From assembly GCA_031553435.1 (NCBI GenBank), contig JAVBLQ010000023.1, positions 1 to 24,680 on the forward strand: DNA of 24,680 nucleotides, written 5' to 3'. The notes below the pieces were generated by a model. It had not been told where the DNA came from. It was given only the letters and a program-made list of their open reading frames with translations, and did no database searches. The stretch comes from JAVBLQ01 sp031553435. GTDB taxonomy: Bacteria; Bacteroidota; Bacteroidia; Bacteroidales; Azobacteroidaceae. Position numbers and translations under genes: made by a program. Below, in pieces: positions 17,501-24,680 of the stretch; position 1 is the first letter of the stretch, and the number at the start of each line of letters is the position of its first letter.

Positions 17501-17763
17501 GTTCTTATATTTCTTTGAGAGATGTAACTTTGGGTTATACTTTGCTTCCGAAATACTCAAAGAAAATAGGTCTTTCAAGTCTTAGAGCATATATTTCTGC
17601 TCAAAACTTAGGTTTCTGGTGGGCCTCAAGTTATCGTGGAATCAATCCTGAATCACGTATAAAGACATCTCCATATTATGATAGTCCATTGATTGATGGA
17701 TACCAACGTGGTGGATTCCCTGTACAACGCACAATAAGCGCCGGTATTAACCTTACATTTTAA
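14545..17763 (+). CDS. susC: SusC/RagA-type TonB-dependent outer-membrane transporter
   Basis: 1072 residues, normal for SusC proteins. The signal segment lies at about 26-43 (HVLAFLCVILFSTHVLA); MKK at residue 15 could be an alternative start. Residues 52-125 are a carboxypeptidase-regulatory-like domain (GTVVDTENLPLIGVSVSVKG). EEVVVVGYG (131-139) is the TonB-interaction region typical of the family. The plug domain (about 145-256) has VRVRGMGSI and LKDAASAAIYGSRAAGGVIFITT. The rest is the 22-strand barrel, ending RTISAGINLTF. It imports oligosaccharides with the SusD protein encoded 20 bp downstream; here the cargo is inferred to be oligoalginate. First gene of the rightward operon, behind the operator at 14511-14526. 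Confidence 0.96.
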   Translation: MKNATKSKLCKIKFMKKTGFPLFKMRHVLAFLCVILFSTHVLAEKAENQQQKAVTGTVVDTENLPLIGVSVSVKGTTNGTITDLDGNYSLSVPDSKSVIVFSFVGFLRQEITVGTQNTINITLKEDIQNLEEVVVVGYGVQKKSHLTGSIAKVKTEGLEDIPVSRVDQALQGRIAGVQIQNTTSEVGEAPVVRVRGMGSISASAQPLVIIDGFPVEGGLGVVNVSDIESIEVLKDAASAAIYGSRAAGGVIFITTKSGDIKKPKYTIKASFGTKDAYKLHPIMTAKEYVDMRVAENNLAGTKLSDQDFAFACIDNNTDWQEEGLRTAHISNVEFSLSGGSKELKYYISGSYMNDQGIMINNEYEKMSARAKLDATLSKKVKVGINLNPTYTTKEKPSTQFIDFYRSPSWLPVKHTDATSAITGAAVGSYAYGAQFNNKIYSGVDPQTGLARTTKATSPFSSANHNPRMVMDTDHRYTDDYRLQSSGYLTFDLTKELQFKTSNGANVRYSVSESYRDKDSKQDGITNRGGYGNALTTTLLTENTLTYLKKIDKHDINAMVGYSFQKTNYSTAGIVGLDFPTDYIHTLNAATSIAIYEANSKGILERATGTWKAEEGLESFYARLMYSYNDRYLLSASIRDDKSSKFGKDKQHGVFPSVSLGWRMSEELFMKNVKWISQLKLRGSYGVTGNDNIPNYANTNLVEPSNYSLGTGTGSVISGMSNTSGTLANPVLQWEQTDEYNYGLDFGALDGRIGLTAEYYYSITRKLLYTQPISSVSGFDYQWTNLGKVRNKGVEIELNGYPVKNKNLEWNASFNISFNRNKLLDLGGPSYLLNSGEANELYMARLGDPAVQYYGFKTIGVWKDQAEIDANPHHSTDVPGGLRVWNANGDDKITDDDRVALGNPFPDFTWGFTNTLKYANFDLSILLQGVQGISVYNGDGRYNESRKWNKNYVEGRWISPEHPGDGKTPYFTNGFNWMLTDYMIEDGSYISLRDVTLGYTLLPKYSKKIGLSSLRAYISAQNLGFWWASSYRGINPESRIKTSPYYDSPLIDGYQRGGFPVQRTISAGINLTF

Positions 17764-17783
17764 TCACAAATAAAAGACATCTT

Positions 17784-19295
17784 ATGAAACAGATAATAAA
17801 ATATAGTTTAATTTCCTTCGTCTCATTGATATCCTTGTCCGGTTGTTTGGACGATATGGATCCGATATCAAGCATTGGTGAAGGTGGTTTTTACGCAAAT
17901 CAGGATGAAATTTATCAGGCTGTTATAGCTTGTTATAATGGATTGCAAGCTCCGATGACCAAAGAATGGTATCTCACCGAATTGCGTTCTGACAATTCAC
18001 GTTTATATGGTAGCGGAAGCGAATCGACCGAAAGTAAAGATATCCGTTCAATGGATATGTACAGAATTGATACATCACATCCTGTAAACAACGATTTCTG
18101 GAGATCCACATACCATAATATCGCTAATTGTAATGTAGTATTGAAACATGCCGGAGTTGTAACAAATGATAGTATCAGACATTTATTTGAAGCTGAAGCC
18201 CGCTTTATCAGAGCATATCACTATTTTAATTTAGTGAGATTATATGGTCCTGTATTCATCGCCGATAAAGCCATTACCGGAGATGAAGCAAACGATGCAG
18301 AAAGAAAACCTGTAGACGAAGTATATGCCTTAATTGAAGCAGACCTGAGATACGCAGAAGAATATCTTCCTCCGGTGATCAAAGCCACAGATAAAGGCCG
18401 CGTTGATAGATGGGGAGCAAAAGCGCTACTTGCCAAAGTATATATGACACTCGGAAAGTTGAACGATGCGAAAAGTTTGTTAGTGCAAGTTGAAGAAACA
18501 GCAAAAAGCGGATACCGATTATTGGCGAATTACTCGGATGTATTCAGCATAAATAATGAAATGAACAATGAAATTATTTTTGCAGTACGTTACAAAGCGG
18601 GTAATATTGGTCTGGGTTCTCCTTTTGCCAATTATTTTGCACCGGCAAACAGTTTTGCATTGATCGTAAATGGGGGTGGCAATGGATACAACTGTCCTAC
18701 TACAGAACTGATACAATCCTATGAAGCCAACGACAAAAGAAAAGATATTACGCTGGCAAGTACATGGCAAGATGAAGCAAACAAAACCGTATATGTAGCG
18801 TATGTCAAGAAATTCTTATCCAAAATAGATGTGAAAAATGACGGAGAAAATGATTGGCCTGTAATTCGTTACGCAGATATATTGTTAATGCTTGCCGAAA
18901 TCGAAAATGAGCAATCCGGTCCGAGTGCAGGTTTGGTACATTTGAATGCAACTCGTGTTCGTGCAGGTTTACCAAGCTTAACCATCAACGATGTCCCTGA
19001 TAAAAATAAATTCCGTGAAGCCTTGTCAAAAGAAAGAAGAATGGAATTTGCATTTGAAAATCAACGCTTCTATGATTTGCAACGCACCAATCAACTGATC
19101 CCTGTGATGCAAAAACATTTCCAGACAGAACTTGAGCCTAATCGAGGAACAGGAGACACAACTCCATTCTATATGGATCCGACGAAACCTACTTATTTGA
19201 ACGACACAACTTTGGAAGAATGGCAATTGTTACTTCCTATACCGTTCAATGTAGTTTCTGTGTCTCCAAATGCAACTCAAAATCCTGGTTATTAA
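17784..19295 (+). CDS. susD: SusD/RagB-type surface glycan-binding lipoprotein
   Basis: 503 residues. The signal peptide ends ISLSGC, a lipobox with C21, so the protein is lipid-anchored and by family knowledge faces outside, forming the lid of the SusC channel. The N-terminal half has the helical repeats of the family (EAEARFIRAYHYFNLVRLYG, then DRWGAKALLAKVYMTLG). The C-terminal part has IRYADILLMLAEIENEQ and the near-universal RRMEFAFENQRFYDLQRT. The sugar specificity is not readable but should match oligoalginate from the neighbouring lyases. It directly follows susC and is followed after 29 bp by the IPT-repeat lipoprotein. Confidence 0.95.
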   Translation: MKQIIKYSLISFVSLISLSGCLDDMDPISSIGEGGFYANQDEIYQAVIACYNGLQAPMTKEWYLTELRSDNSRLYGSGSESTESKDIRSMDMYRIDTSHPVNNDFWRSTYHNIANCNVVLKHAGVVTNDSIRHLFEAEARFIRAYHYFNLVRLYGPVFIADKAITGDEANDAERKPVDEVYALIEADLRYAEEYLPPVIKATDKGRVDRWGAKALLAKVYMTLGKLNDAKSLLVQVEETAKSGYRLLANYSDVFSINNEMNNEIIFAVRYKAGNIGLGSPFANYFAPANSFALIVNGGGNGYNCPTTELIQSYEANDKRKDITLASTWQDEANKTVYVAYVKKFLSKIDVKNDGENDWPVIRYADILLMLAEIENEQSGPSAGLVHLNATRVRAGLPSLTINDVPDKNKFREALSKERRMEFAFENQRFYDLQRTNQLIPVMQKHFQTELEPNRGTGDTTPFYMDPTKPTYLNDTTLEEWQLLLPIPFNVVSVSPNATQNPGY

Positions 19296-19324
19296 TTTCA
19301 TCAAAGTAAATAGAATATTGAATT

Positions 19325-20791
19325 ATGAAATATTTAAATAAAATATCAAGCATCATGAGTTTGCTCTTCTTTGCATCCTTGTTTTTCGTTAGTTGCAATG
19401 AAGAAATCTCGATGACAGAGGAAAATACAAATCCTCCGGCAATTTCTAATTTTGAACCGCAAAGCGGACCTGTTGGCACTGAAGTAAAGATTTTCGGAGA
19501 AAACCTTCAAAAGGTAAATTCCGTGACCATTGGCGATGGAGCTGCAACAGTAAAATACCTTATCAGCCCCACTCAAATGGTGGTTGTAGTTACTCAGGAA
19601 TGTACAACCGGAACAATTACAGCAAAAAATATCTATGGTTCTTCTCAAACAACAGATGTTTTTACTAAAACTTATCCTACTCCGGTTGTCACAAGTTATC
19701 CTACTTCAGCAAAACCAAATGATGAAATGTTGATCGAAGGAAACAATCTGAATGTCGTTACCAAGGTTAATTTCGGAACAACCGAGGCTGAAATAATCTC
19801 TCAGGATGTCCAGAATATTTTGGTAAAAGTTCCGTATTTTGAAAATTCACCGGTTGCTATTTCGTTGGTTTACAGTGATGGAACAACAGAAAAAACGGTA
19901 TCGACTGCTGCAAATTTTGATCTAATAACTCCGCAACCAGTTGTTACAAATACTCCGATTTCTGCTGAGATTGGAACAACGATCGAAATAATAGGTGAAA
20001 ATTTGAGTATCGTTACAGATGCATGGTTCGGAGAATACAAAGCAACTGTTTTGCCTCAATCAGACACATCTATTAAAGTGACAATACCAAGTGATTTTAC
20101 AGCAACAACAATAGTTCCGTTCACATTGACTTATTATGGAACCAAAGAAATAACAGTAACCAGCACATTCCAGGTAATTGTTCCTGATATTTCTACTATT
20201 TATTATTGGCAAAATGTAACAACTTACTGTCAGGATCCTTCTACTACACAAAATTTCTTTAACGCAGATAACGGAGAAATTTATACTCCATGTGATTATG
20301 CGGGTAACAAAGAAAAAATCACTTTTTTTGTGAGTATAAGTAGTAGTCTATTCCAGTTGAATAATCCAAATAATAGTGGAAACCAAACCAAAAATTTTAA
20401 ATGTAATAATGTAAATCTTCCTACGGAAGTAATGCCAACTATCATCAGATTCAGAACGTTGAAAGCTGATAATGAAGCTGATAATAAGTATATTCAACTT
20501 GTTAAAAATAAACAATTGGATATTATTTCGAAAGAAATTCTTATTGCAGACGGAGTAAACTGTGCTACAGGTACTGCAAATACTCCAAGATTCGAGCAGG
20601 CAAGTGGATTTGTAACCGGCGACGTGATATTATTTATGAAATTAAATCGTGTTATTGGCCTTGCACCAGATGAAATCAAACCTGAAGATATCGTTAAAGT
20701 TGGTTTTATTGAAGTCGTTACTGTAAATTTCCTTGCAGCTCCGGATGCCAACAAATCAAACTGGACTTTCAATTGCTATTATCAAAAATAA
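19325..20791 (+). CDS. IPT/TIG-repeat surface lipoprotein, likely alginate-binding (SusE position)
   Basis: 488 residues. The signal peptide ends FFVSC with C24 as the lipid anchor, followed by acidic residues (NEEISMTEEN). Three IPT/TIG immunoglobulin-like repeats follow, at about 38-113, 118-200 and 204-288, each with the PVGTEVKIFGENL-type opening. The last 200 residues have no recognised family and contain YYWQNVTTYC and FNADNGEIYTPCDYAG; in comparable loci the C-terminal domain after IPT repeats is the glycan-binding part. The order susC, susD, then this gene is the usual place of a surface glycan-binding protein, so it probably captures alginate outside the cell. The IPT repeats would act as a stalk. 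Binding specificity is inferred from context only. Confidence 0.88.
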   Translation: MKYLNKISSIMSLLFFASLFFVSCNEEISMTEENTNPPAISNFEPQSGPVGTEVKIFGENLQKVNSVTIGDGAATVKYLISPTQMVVVVTQECTTGTITAKNIYGSSQTTDVFTKTYPTPVVTSYPTSAKPNDEMLIEGNNLNVVTKVNFGTTEAEIISQDVQNILVKVPYFENSPVAISLVYSDGTTEKTVSTAANFDLITPQPVVTNTPISAEIGTTIEIIGENLSIVTDAWFGEYKATVLPQSDTSIKVTIPSDFTATTIVPFTLTYYGTKEITVTSTFQVIVPDISTIYYWQNVTTYCQDPSTTQNFFNADNGEIYTPCDYAGNKEKITFFVSISSSLFQLNNPNNSGNQTKNFKCNNVNLPTEVMPTIIRFRTLKADNEADNKYIQLVKNKQLDIISKEILIADGVNCATGTANTPRFEQASGFVTGDVILFMKLNRVIGLAPDEIKPEDIVKVGFIEVVTVNFLAAPDANKSNWTFNCYYQK

Positions 20792-20801
20792 ATTAGTTAC
20801 A

Positions 20802-20863
20802 AGTTACGGGTTACAAGTTACGGGTAGAATTTACTTGTAACTCGTAACTTGTAACCCGTAACT
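20802..20863. repeat. Long hairpin between the IPT protein and PL6 genes
   Basis: A 20-bp perfect stem (20802-20821 with 20844-20863), extendable by four pairs inward including one G-U, closes a 14-nt loop. The arms are repeats of the word GTTAC with AA or GGG between. It starts 10 bases after the stop of the IPT protein and ends 14 bases before the PL6 ATG. No T tract follows, so it is probably an RNA structure inside an operon rather than a terminator. Confidence 0.82.
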
Positions 20864-20877
20864 CAAAACACCAATGT

Positions 20878-23280
20878 ATGAAAAAAATACTCAGCCTGGT
20901 TTTATTGTTGATTGTAAGTTATTGTGCTTACTCTGCTTCCTATAAAGTTCAAAACATCACCGAATTCGATGAAAAAGTAAAAATACTTCAACCCGGAGAC
21001 GAAATCGTACTTGCCAAAGGTATCTGGAAAGATGCCCAACTCGTATTTTTTGGCGAAGGAACAAAAGAAAAACCAATCACGCTGACAGTCGAAGAACCCG
21101 GCAAAACAACCATCGAAGGTCAATCCTGCCTCAACCTCTATGGTAAATATCTGGTAGTTGATGGTTTGATATTTATCAATGGTTATTCGCCGACAAAAGA
21201 AGTAATCGAATTCCGTAAAGGCTCGACAAAAGCAGCATATAACTCTGTACTAAAGAATTGTGTAATCGACTTTTTCAACAAACCGAACAGGGATGACGAA
21301 GATCGTTGGGTAAGTCTTTGGGGACAACACAATACAGTTGAAAATTGCTACTTCGGCGGAAAGAAAAACGCCGGAACTACTTTTGTAGTCTGGCCCAATG
21401 GCGAAGGACATAATCAGAACTACCATCAAATTCGTAGAAACTATTTTGGGCCTCGTCCACGTTTAGGCTCTAATGGTGGCGAAACCATGCGAATCGGAAC
21501 CAGTGAATTTTCATTGGAAATTTCCGGTACCGTAGTAGAAAGAAACTATTTCGAAAGATGTAATGGTGAGGTGGAAATCATCTCCGTCAAATCATGCGAA
21601 AACCGTATTATCAACAATTTGTTCATGGAATGTGAAGGAAGTGTAGTATTACGTCATGGAAACCGCAATGAAGTTTCGGGAAACTATTTCATCGGAAATA
21701 TGAAAGATAACACCGGCGGAGTACGTGTAATTAACGCCGGACACAAAATTTTCAATAACTATTTTTATGGATTAAGGGGGAAAGATTTTCGTGGCCCATT
21801 GGTAATCATGAATGGAGTTCCCAACTCAGTTCCCAACCGTTATCATCAGGTAAAAGATGTGGAAATTACTTATAACACCTGGGTAGATTGCGAACTCCCC
21901 TGGCAACTTTGTGTGGGAAGCGATGCCGAACGTACAGATATTCCTTCCAATGTATTGATCGCTCAAAACATCGTTTATTGTCCTAATGAACCGCTTTTAA
22001 TAAAAGCATTCGATAAAATCACCGGAATCAAATTTGAAAACAATCTGAATTACAGCAATCAGGGAAATGAAGTAGGTGACGGATTTTTGAAAGGTGAAGT
22101 CAAGTTAGGTCGCGGTCCTGCCGGATTGCCTTTGGCTTTGACGAAAATGACAGTTCCTTCCAAACAGGATTATGTCAAAACAGATATCGACGGACGTCCC
22201 CGTGCAGCAGAAAAAACCATCGGAGCATTCGAAATGACCGGCGGACAAGCAACTGTAGCTCAGGCATCAAAGAAAAACTGCGGGCCAACATGGGGATACA
22301 CTCCGTTAGCTACCGCCGCACTTCCCAAAAACGATCCGAAAACGTATCAGATTACTGCCGGGGAAAATACATTGTACAATGCAATCAAAAAATCCAAACC
22401 CGGTGACACCATCGAACTTGCAGAAGGAGAGTATGTAAGTACGAAAAAAATGGTAATTGATCATCCGTTAACGGTTCGCGCCAGAGCCGGGCTACAAAAT
22501 CGGCCTGTGATCAAAATGAACAGTGAAACTCCTACAGTTATTATGTTCGAATTGAGAGGCGCTTCTTCTTTGCATTTGCAGGGTGTTGCTCTCGATGGAA
22601 CTTCCAAAGCCAAAAATCCCGGTAAATACGCTTTTGCCACAGGCAAAGAAGGAATGGGAGATTCCTATAACCTATTTGTCGATAATTGTGAAATTTATGA
22701 TTTCAACGATACCAATGGCGGATGTATCTTCAAGGCCTACAAATCGTCTTTTGCAGATACATTGAAAATCTCAAATTCCATTTTAAGAGACAGTTATCGC
22801 GGATTTGCCCTGAACGACGAAAAAGACGACAAAGGCATATATAGTGCCGAACATACCATTTTTGAAAATACCGTTTTCAAAAACATTACTCAATGGGCAA
22901 TGGATTTTTACAGAGGAGGAAATGACGAATCGACTTTAGGAGGATTTTTGACAATAGATCATTGTATTTTTGATAATGTGTATAGCAAAGAAAATCAAAT
23001 CATGTTACACCAAACAGGTTTGATCAATATAAACATTACCAATACGATTTTCTGTAACTCGTTGGCTAAAAATCCAATAAAGTTGATGGGTAGATATAAT
23101 AAAATGACTAACTGCTGTATCTATGATGCAGGAAAAATTTCCGCAACATTAGGAGCCGTTTCTCAGGATATATTTACTTCAAATCCGAATTTCAAGAAAA
23201 AGACTGCCAATTACGAATTGGATGATAAATCTCCGCTCAAAGGCAAAGCAATCGATGGCGGAAATATTGGATTGAAATAA
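20878..23280 (+). CDS. Two-domain PL6 alginate lyase
   Basis: 800 residues. Signal peptide about 1-19 (ILSLVLLLIVSYCAYS). Residues about 22-455 are the catalytic PL6 right-handed beta-helix, ending IDGRPRAAEKTIGAFE. K238 in VEIISVKS and R259 in VVLRHG are 21 residues apart, as in PL6 alginate lyases such as AlyGC, and E231 and E233 are placed to bind calcium. A linker leads to a second beta-helix (about 489-800) that reopens with LYNAIKKSKPGDTIELAEGEY, echoing the start of the first domain. The two-domain layout resembles AlyGC, an exo-acting, dimeric enzyme, but mode of action is not proven. No type IX sorting domain or lipobox is seen, so it should be periplasmic or surface-exported by other means, unlike the other PL6 here. 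Fourth gene of the rightward operon. Confidence 0.94.
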   Translation: MKKILSLVLLLIVSYCAYSASYKVQNITEFDEKVKILQPGDEIVLAKGIWKDAQLVFFGEGTKEKPITLTVEEPGKTTIEGQSCLNLYGKYLVVDGLIFINGYSPTKEVIEFRKGSTKAAYNSVLKNCVIDFFNKPNRDDEDRWVSLWGQHNTVENCYFGGKKNAGTTFVVWPNGEGHNQNYHQIRRNYFGPRPRLGSNGGETMRIGTSEFSLEISGTVVERNYFERCNGEVEIISVKSCENRIINNLFMECEGSVVLRHGNRNEVSGNYFIGNMKDNTGGVRVINAGHKIFNNYFYGLRGKDFRGPLVIMNGVPNSVPNRYHQVKDVEITYNTWVDCELPWQLCVGSDAERTDIPSNVLIAQNIVYCPNEPLLIKAFDKITGIKFENNLNYSNQGNEVGDGFLKGEVKLGRGPAGLPLALTKMTVPSKQDYVKTDIDGRPRAAEKTIGAFEMTGGQATVAQASKKNCGPTWGYTPLATAALPKNDPKTYQITAGENTLYNAIKKSKPGDTIELAEGEYVSTKKMVIDHPLTVRARAGLQNRPVIKMNSETPTVIMFELRGASSLHLQGVALDGTSKAKNPGKYAFATGKEGMGDSYNLFVDNCEIYDFNDTNGGCIFKAYKSSFADTLKISNSILRDSYRGFALNDEKDDKGIYSAEHTIFENTVFKNITQWAMDFYRGGNDESTLGGFLTIDHCIFDNVYSKENQIMLHQTGLININITNTIFCNSLAKNPIKLMGRYNKMTNCCIYDAGKISATLGAVSQDIFTSNPNFKKKTANYELDDKSPLKGKAIDGGNIGLK

Positions 23281-23286
23281 TTTTTC

Positions 23287-23368
23287 GCACACAGAATACA
23301 CAGAACAAACGGAATAACACTAATTTATATTATTGTGTTTGTCTGTTTATTTCGTGTATTTTGTGTGC
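23287..23368. repeat. Long imperfect hairpin after the PL6 gene
   Basis: 34-base arms (23287-23320 and 23335-23368) are complementary at 27 of 34 positions by eye, with several of the rest able to form G-U pairs, around a 14-nt loop. The arms are built of the word ACACAGAA and variants. It begins six bases after the PL6 stop and ends 11 bases before the next ATG. No T tract follows. Confidence 0.78.
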
Positions 23369-23379
23369 TATTAGATAAT

Positions 23380-24680
23380 ATGAAAAACACTCTATTTACA
23401 TATCTGTTTTGCTGTTTTTATTTAATGAGTTTGGGCCAGACCAGTCTCATTAAAACAGACACACAAGGCAACCTTACCTATTATCCTGATGCAGACGGTT
23501 TCGTTCTGCCGGATTTCAGTCATGCCGGTTATCGTGGAGGCGGGGTAGAAATTCCTTTTATCCCTGTAGTCAAGACTATTTCTGCCATATCAGGAGATAA
23601 TACAGCACATATACAGGCCGCAATTGATGAGATTGGAAAATTACCAGAAAATCAACGTGGAGCTATATTACTCAAAAAAGGAAAATATGAAATTAACGGA
23701 ACCATTTACGTAAAATATTCGGGGATTGTTTTACGTGGAGAAGGAAACACCGAATCCGGTACATTTATTTATGCCAAAGGAAATGTTCCCAATCAACGCG
23801 ATGTGATTGTAATCGGTAATACTTCTCAAAATAAATGGAGTTCCGGAAAATCGAACCAGCAAAATATTACTGATAATACTGTGCCTGCAGGTGCAATGTC
23901 GTTCTCTGTTTCTAATGCATCTGCTTATAAAGCAGGCGATCTGATCGCCATCTACCACCCTTGTACCGAAGCATGGCTCAATGCCGTGAATTATGGAGGA
24001 GTTCCTGCCGCATCCGGCGAACAGTGGGAAGAAGGACAGGTTCCCATCATTTACCATCGTTACATCACTAATGCAACAGGAAATAAAATAACCATCGATG
24101 CCCCGTTTTTTTATACATTCAATAAAAACCTTTCCCAATCATATATTTACAAATTCAGTGCATCATCTATTTTAAAAGAAATCGGGATCGAAAATCTTCG
24201 GGTAGACATTGAAAGTCTGGGCGGCGAAGACGAAAATCATGCCTGGCAAGCCATCCGCTTTTTATCCTGTGAAAATTGTTGGGCGAAAAACGTAATAACC
24301 AAAGGTTTCGGACAATCGGGATTCATTACGGATTGCTGTACCCGCACTACGATTGAAAATTGCCAGGCCATCGATCCGGTCTCCATCATTACCGGCGAAA
24401 GAAGATATAATTTCAATACATATACTCATTCTCAATTAATTCTATTCAAAAACTGTTATGCTCGTAATGGTCGGCATCACTACATTTCCAACGGGATGGC
24501 ATATGCATCTGGTAATGTTTTTCTAAACTGCACATCAGATGCTATAAATAATGCCAATGAAGGCCATCGCCAGTGGACACAAGGCATGCTGTACGACAAT
24601 CATAAAGAAGTTAATTTGATCAGAGATTTTGTTTTAGGTTTATATAACAGGGTGGACATGGGAACCGGACATGGCTGGGC
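23380..24680 (+). CDS. Secreted right-handed beta-helix protein (pectate-lyase-like), truncated by window end
   Basis: 433 residues are visible and the frame stays open to the last base. MKNTLFTYLFCCFYLMSLGQ is a signal peptide. Residues 72-83 (GDNTAHIQAAID) and the following GAILLKKGKYEINGTIYV form the usual opening of pectate-lyase-superfamily helices. Later turns include IENLRVDIESL, CENCWAKNVI and TTIENCQAID, typical ladder strands. Conserved-looking polar patches GRHHYISNG (364-372), EGHRQW (394-399) and GTGHGW (near 428-433) could be active-site or sugar-binding residues; H366, H367, R397 and H431 stand out. It is not PL6: no paired Lys/Arg motif is seen. As the next gene of the rightward operon, 99 bp after the PL6 stop, it may be an alginate- or uronate-active enzyme or a binding protein. 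No family was assigned with confidence. Confidence 0.82.
   Translation, partial: MKNTLFTYLFCCFYLMSLGQTSLIKTDTQGNLTYYPDADGFVLPDFSHAGYRGGGVEIPFIPVVKTISAISGDNTAHIQAAIDEIGKLPENQRGAILLKKGKYEINGTIYVKYSGIVLRGEGNTESGTFIYAKGNVPNQRDVIVIGNTSQNKWSSGKSNQQNITDNTVPAGAMSFSVSNASAYKAGDLIAIYHPCTEAWLNAVNYGGVPAASGEQWEEGQVPIIYHRYITNATGNKITIDAPFFYTFNKNLSQSYIYKFSASSILKEIGIENLRVDIESLGGEDENHAWQAIRFLSCENCWAKNVITKGFGQSGFITDCCTRTTIENCQAIDPVSIITGERRYNFNTYTHSQLILFKNCYARNGRHHYISNGMAYASGNVFLNCTSDAINNANEGHRQWTQGMLYDNHKEVNLIRDFVLGLYNRVDMGTGHGW

Noticed and set aside
20802..20863. Intrinsic terminator
   Set aside because: The stem is strong but no T run follows, and the next operon gene starts 14 bases later.
23731..24138. 135-codon open frame on the minus strand
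   Set aside because: It lies wholly inside the plus-strand beta-helix gene, which has a signal peptide and a coherent fold; the minus frame is a shadow.

Overview
The window reads as part of a Bacteroidota genome, most likely Bacteroidales-like. The evidence is an adjacent SusC/SusD pair, a C-terminal sorting domain of the type IX secretion system, promoters of the TAnnTTTG kind, no Shine-Dalgarno sites, and AT-rich DNA. No rRNA, tRNA, CRISPR array or transposase was seen, and no gene-free stretch exceeds 300 bases.

The locus is a polysaccharide utilization locus (PUL) for alginate. Three lyases (two PL6, one PL17), a KdgF-type cupin, an SDR of the DEH-reductase kind and an ACS-family MFS transporter together form a near-complete alginate route. 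A FadR-family regulator (13512-14282, minus) and susC (14545, plus) are transcribed apart from a 262-bp centre (14283-14544). That centre carries two promoter candidates and three related palindromes of the TTGGCAAACCAA type.

Rightward (plus) from the centre: SusC-type TonB receptor, SusD-type lipoprotein, IPT/TIG-repeat surface lipoprotein, a two-domain PL6 lyase, and a right-handed beta-helix protein cut by the window end. Leftward (minus): regulator, PL17 lipoprotein, KdgF-like cupin, MFS transporter, a RelE/ParE toxin-antitoxin pair with its own promoter and terminator, SDR, a multidomain PL6 lyase with a type IX sorting domain, an alpha/beta hydrolase that may be an acetyl esterase, and a secreted beta-solenoid protein of unknown role. 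At the far left a GH2 glycosidase on the plus strand converges on this arm across a strong two-way terminator (2821-2886), and may belong to another unit.

Inferred flow: the surface PL6 enzymes cut alginate, the esterase may remove acetyl groups, SusD and the IPT protein bind fragments, SusC imports them, and PL17 releases unsaturated monouronates. KdgF linearises these to DEH, the MFS moves monouronate across the inner membrane, and the SDR reduces DEH to KDG. KDG kinase and KDPG aldolase are not in the window. Several gene junctions hold long hairpins built of short repeated words, each junction with its own word. Several minus-strand genes have an in-frame TTG upstream, but the first ATG followed by a normal signal peptide or domain start was chosen.
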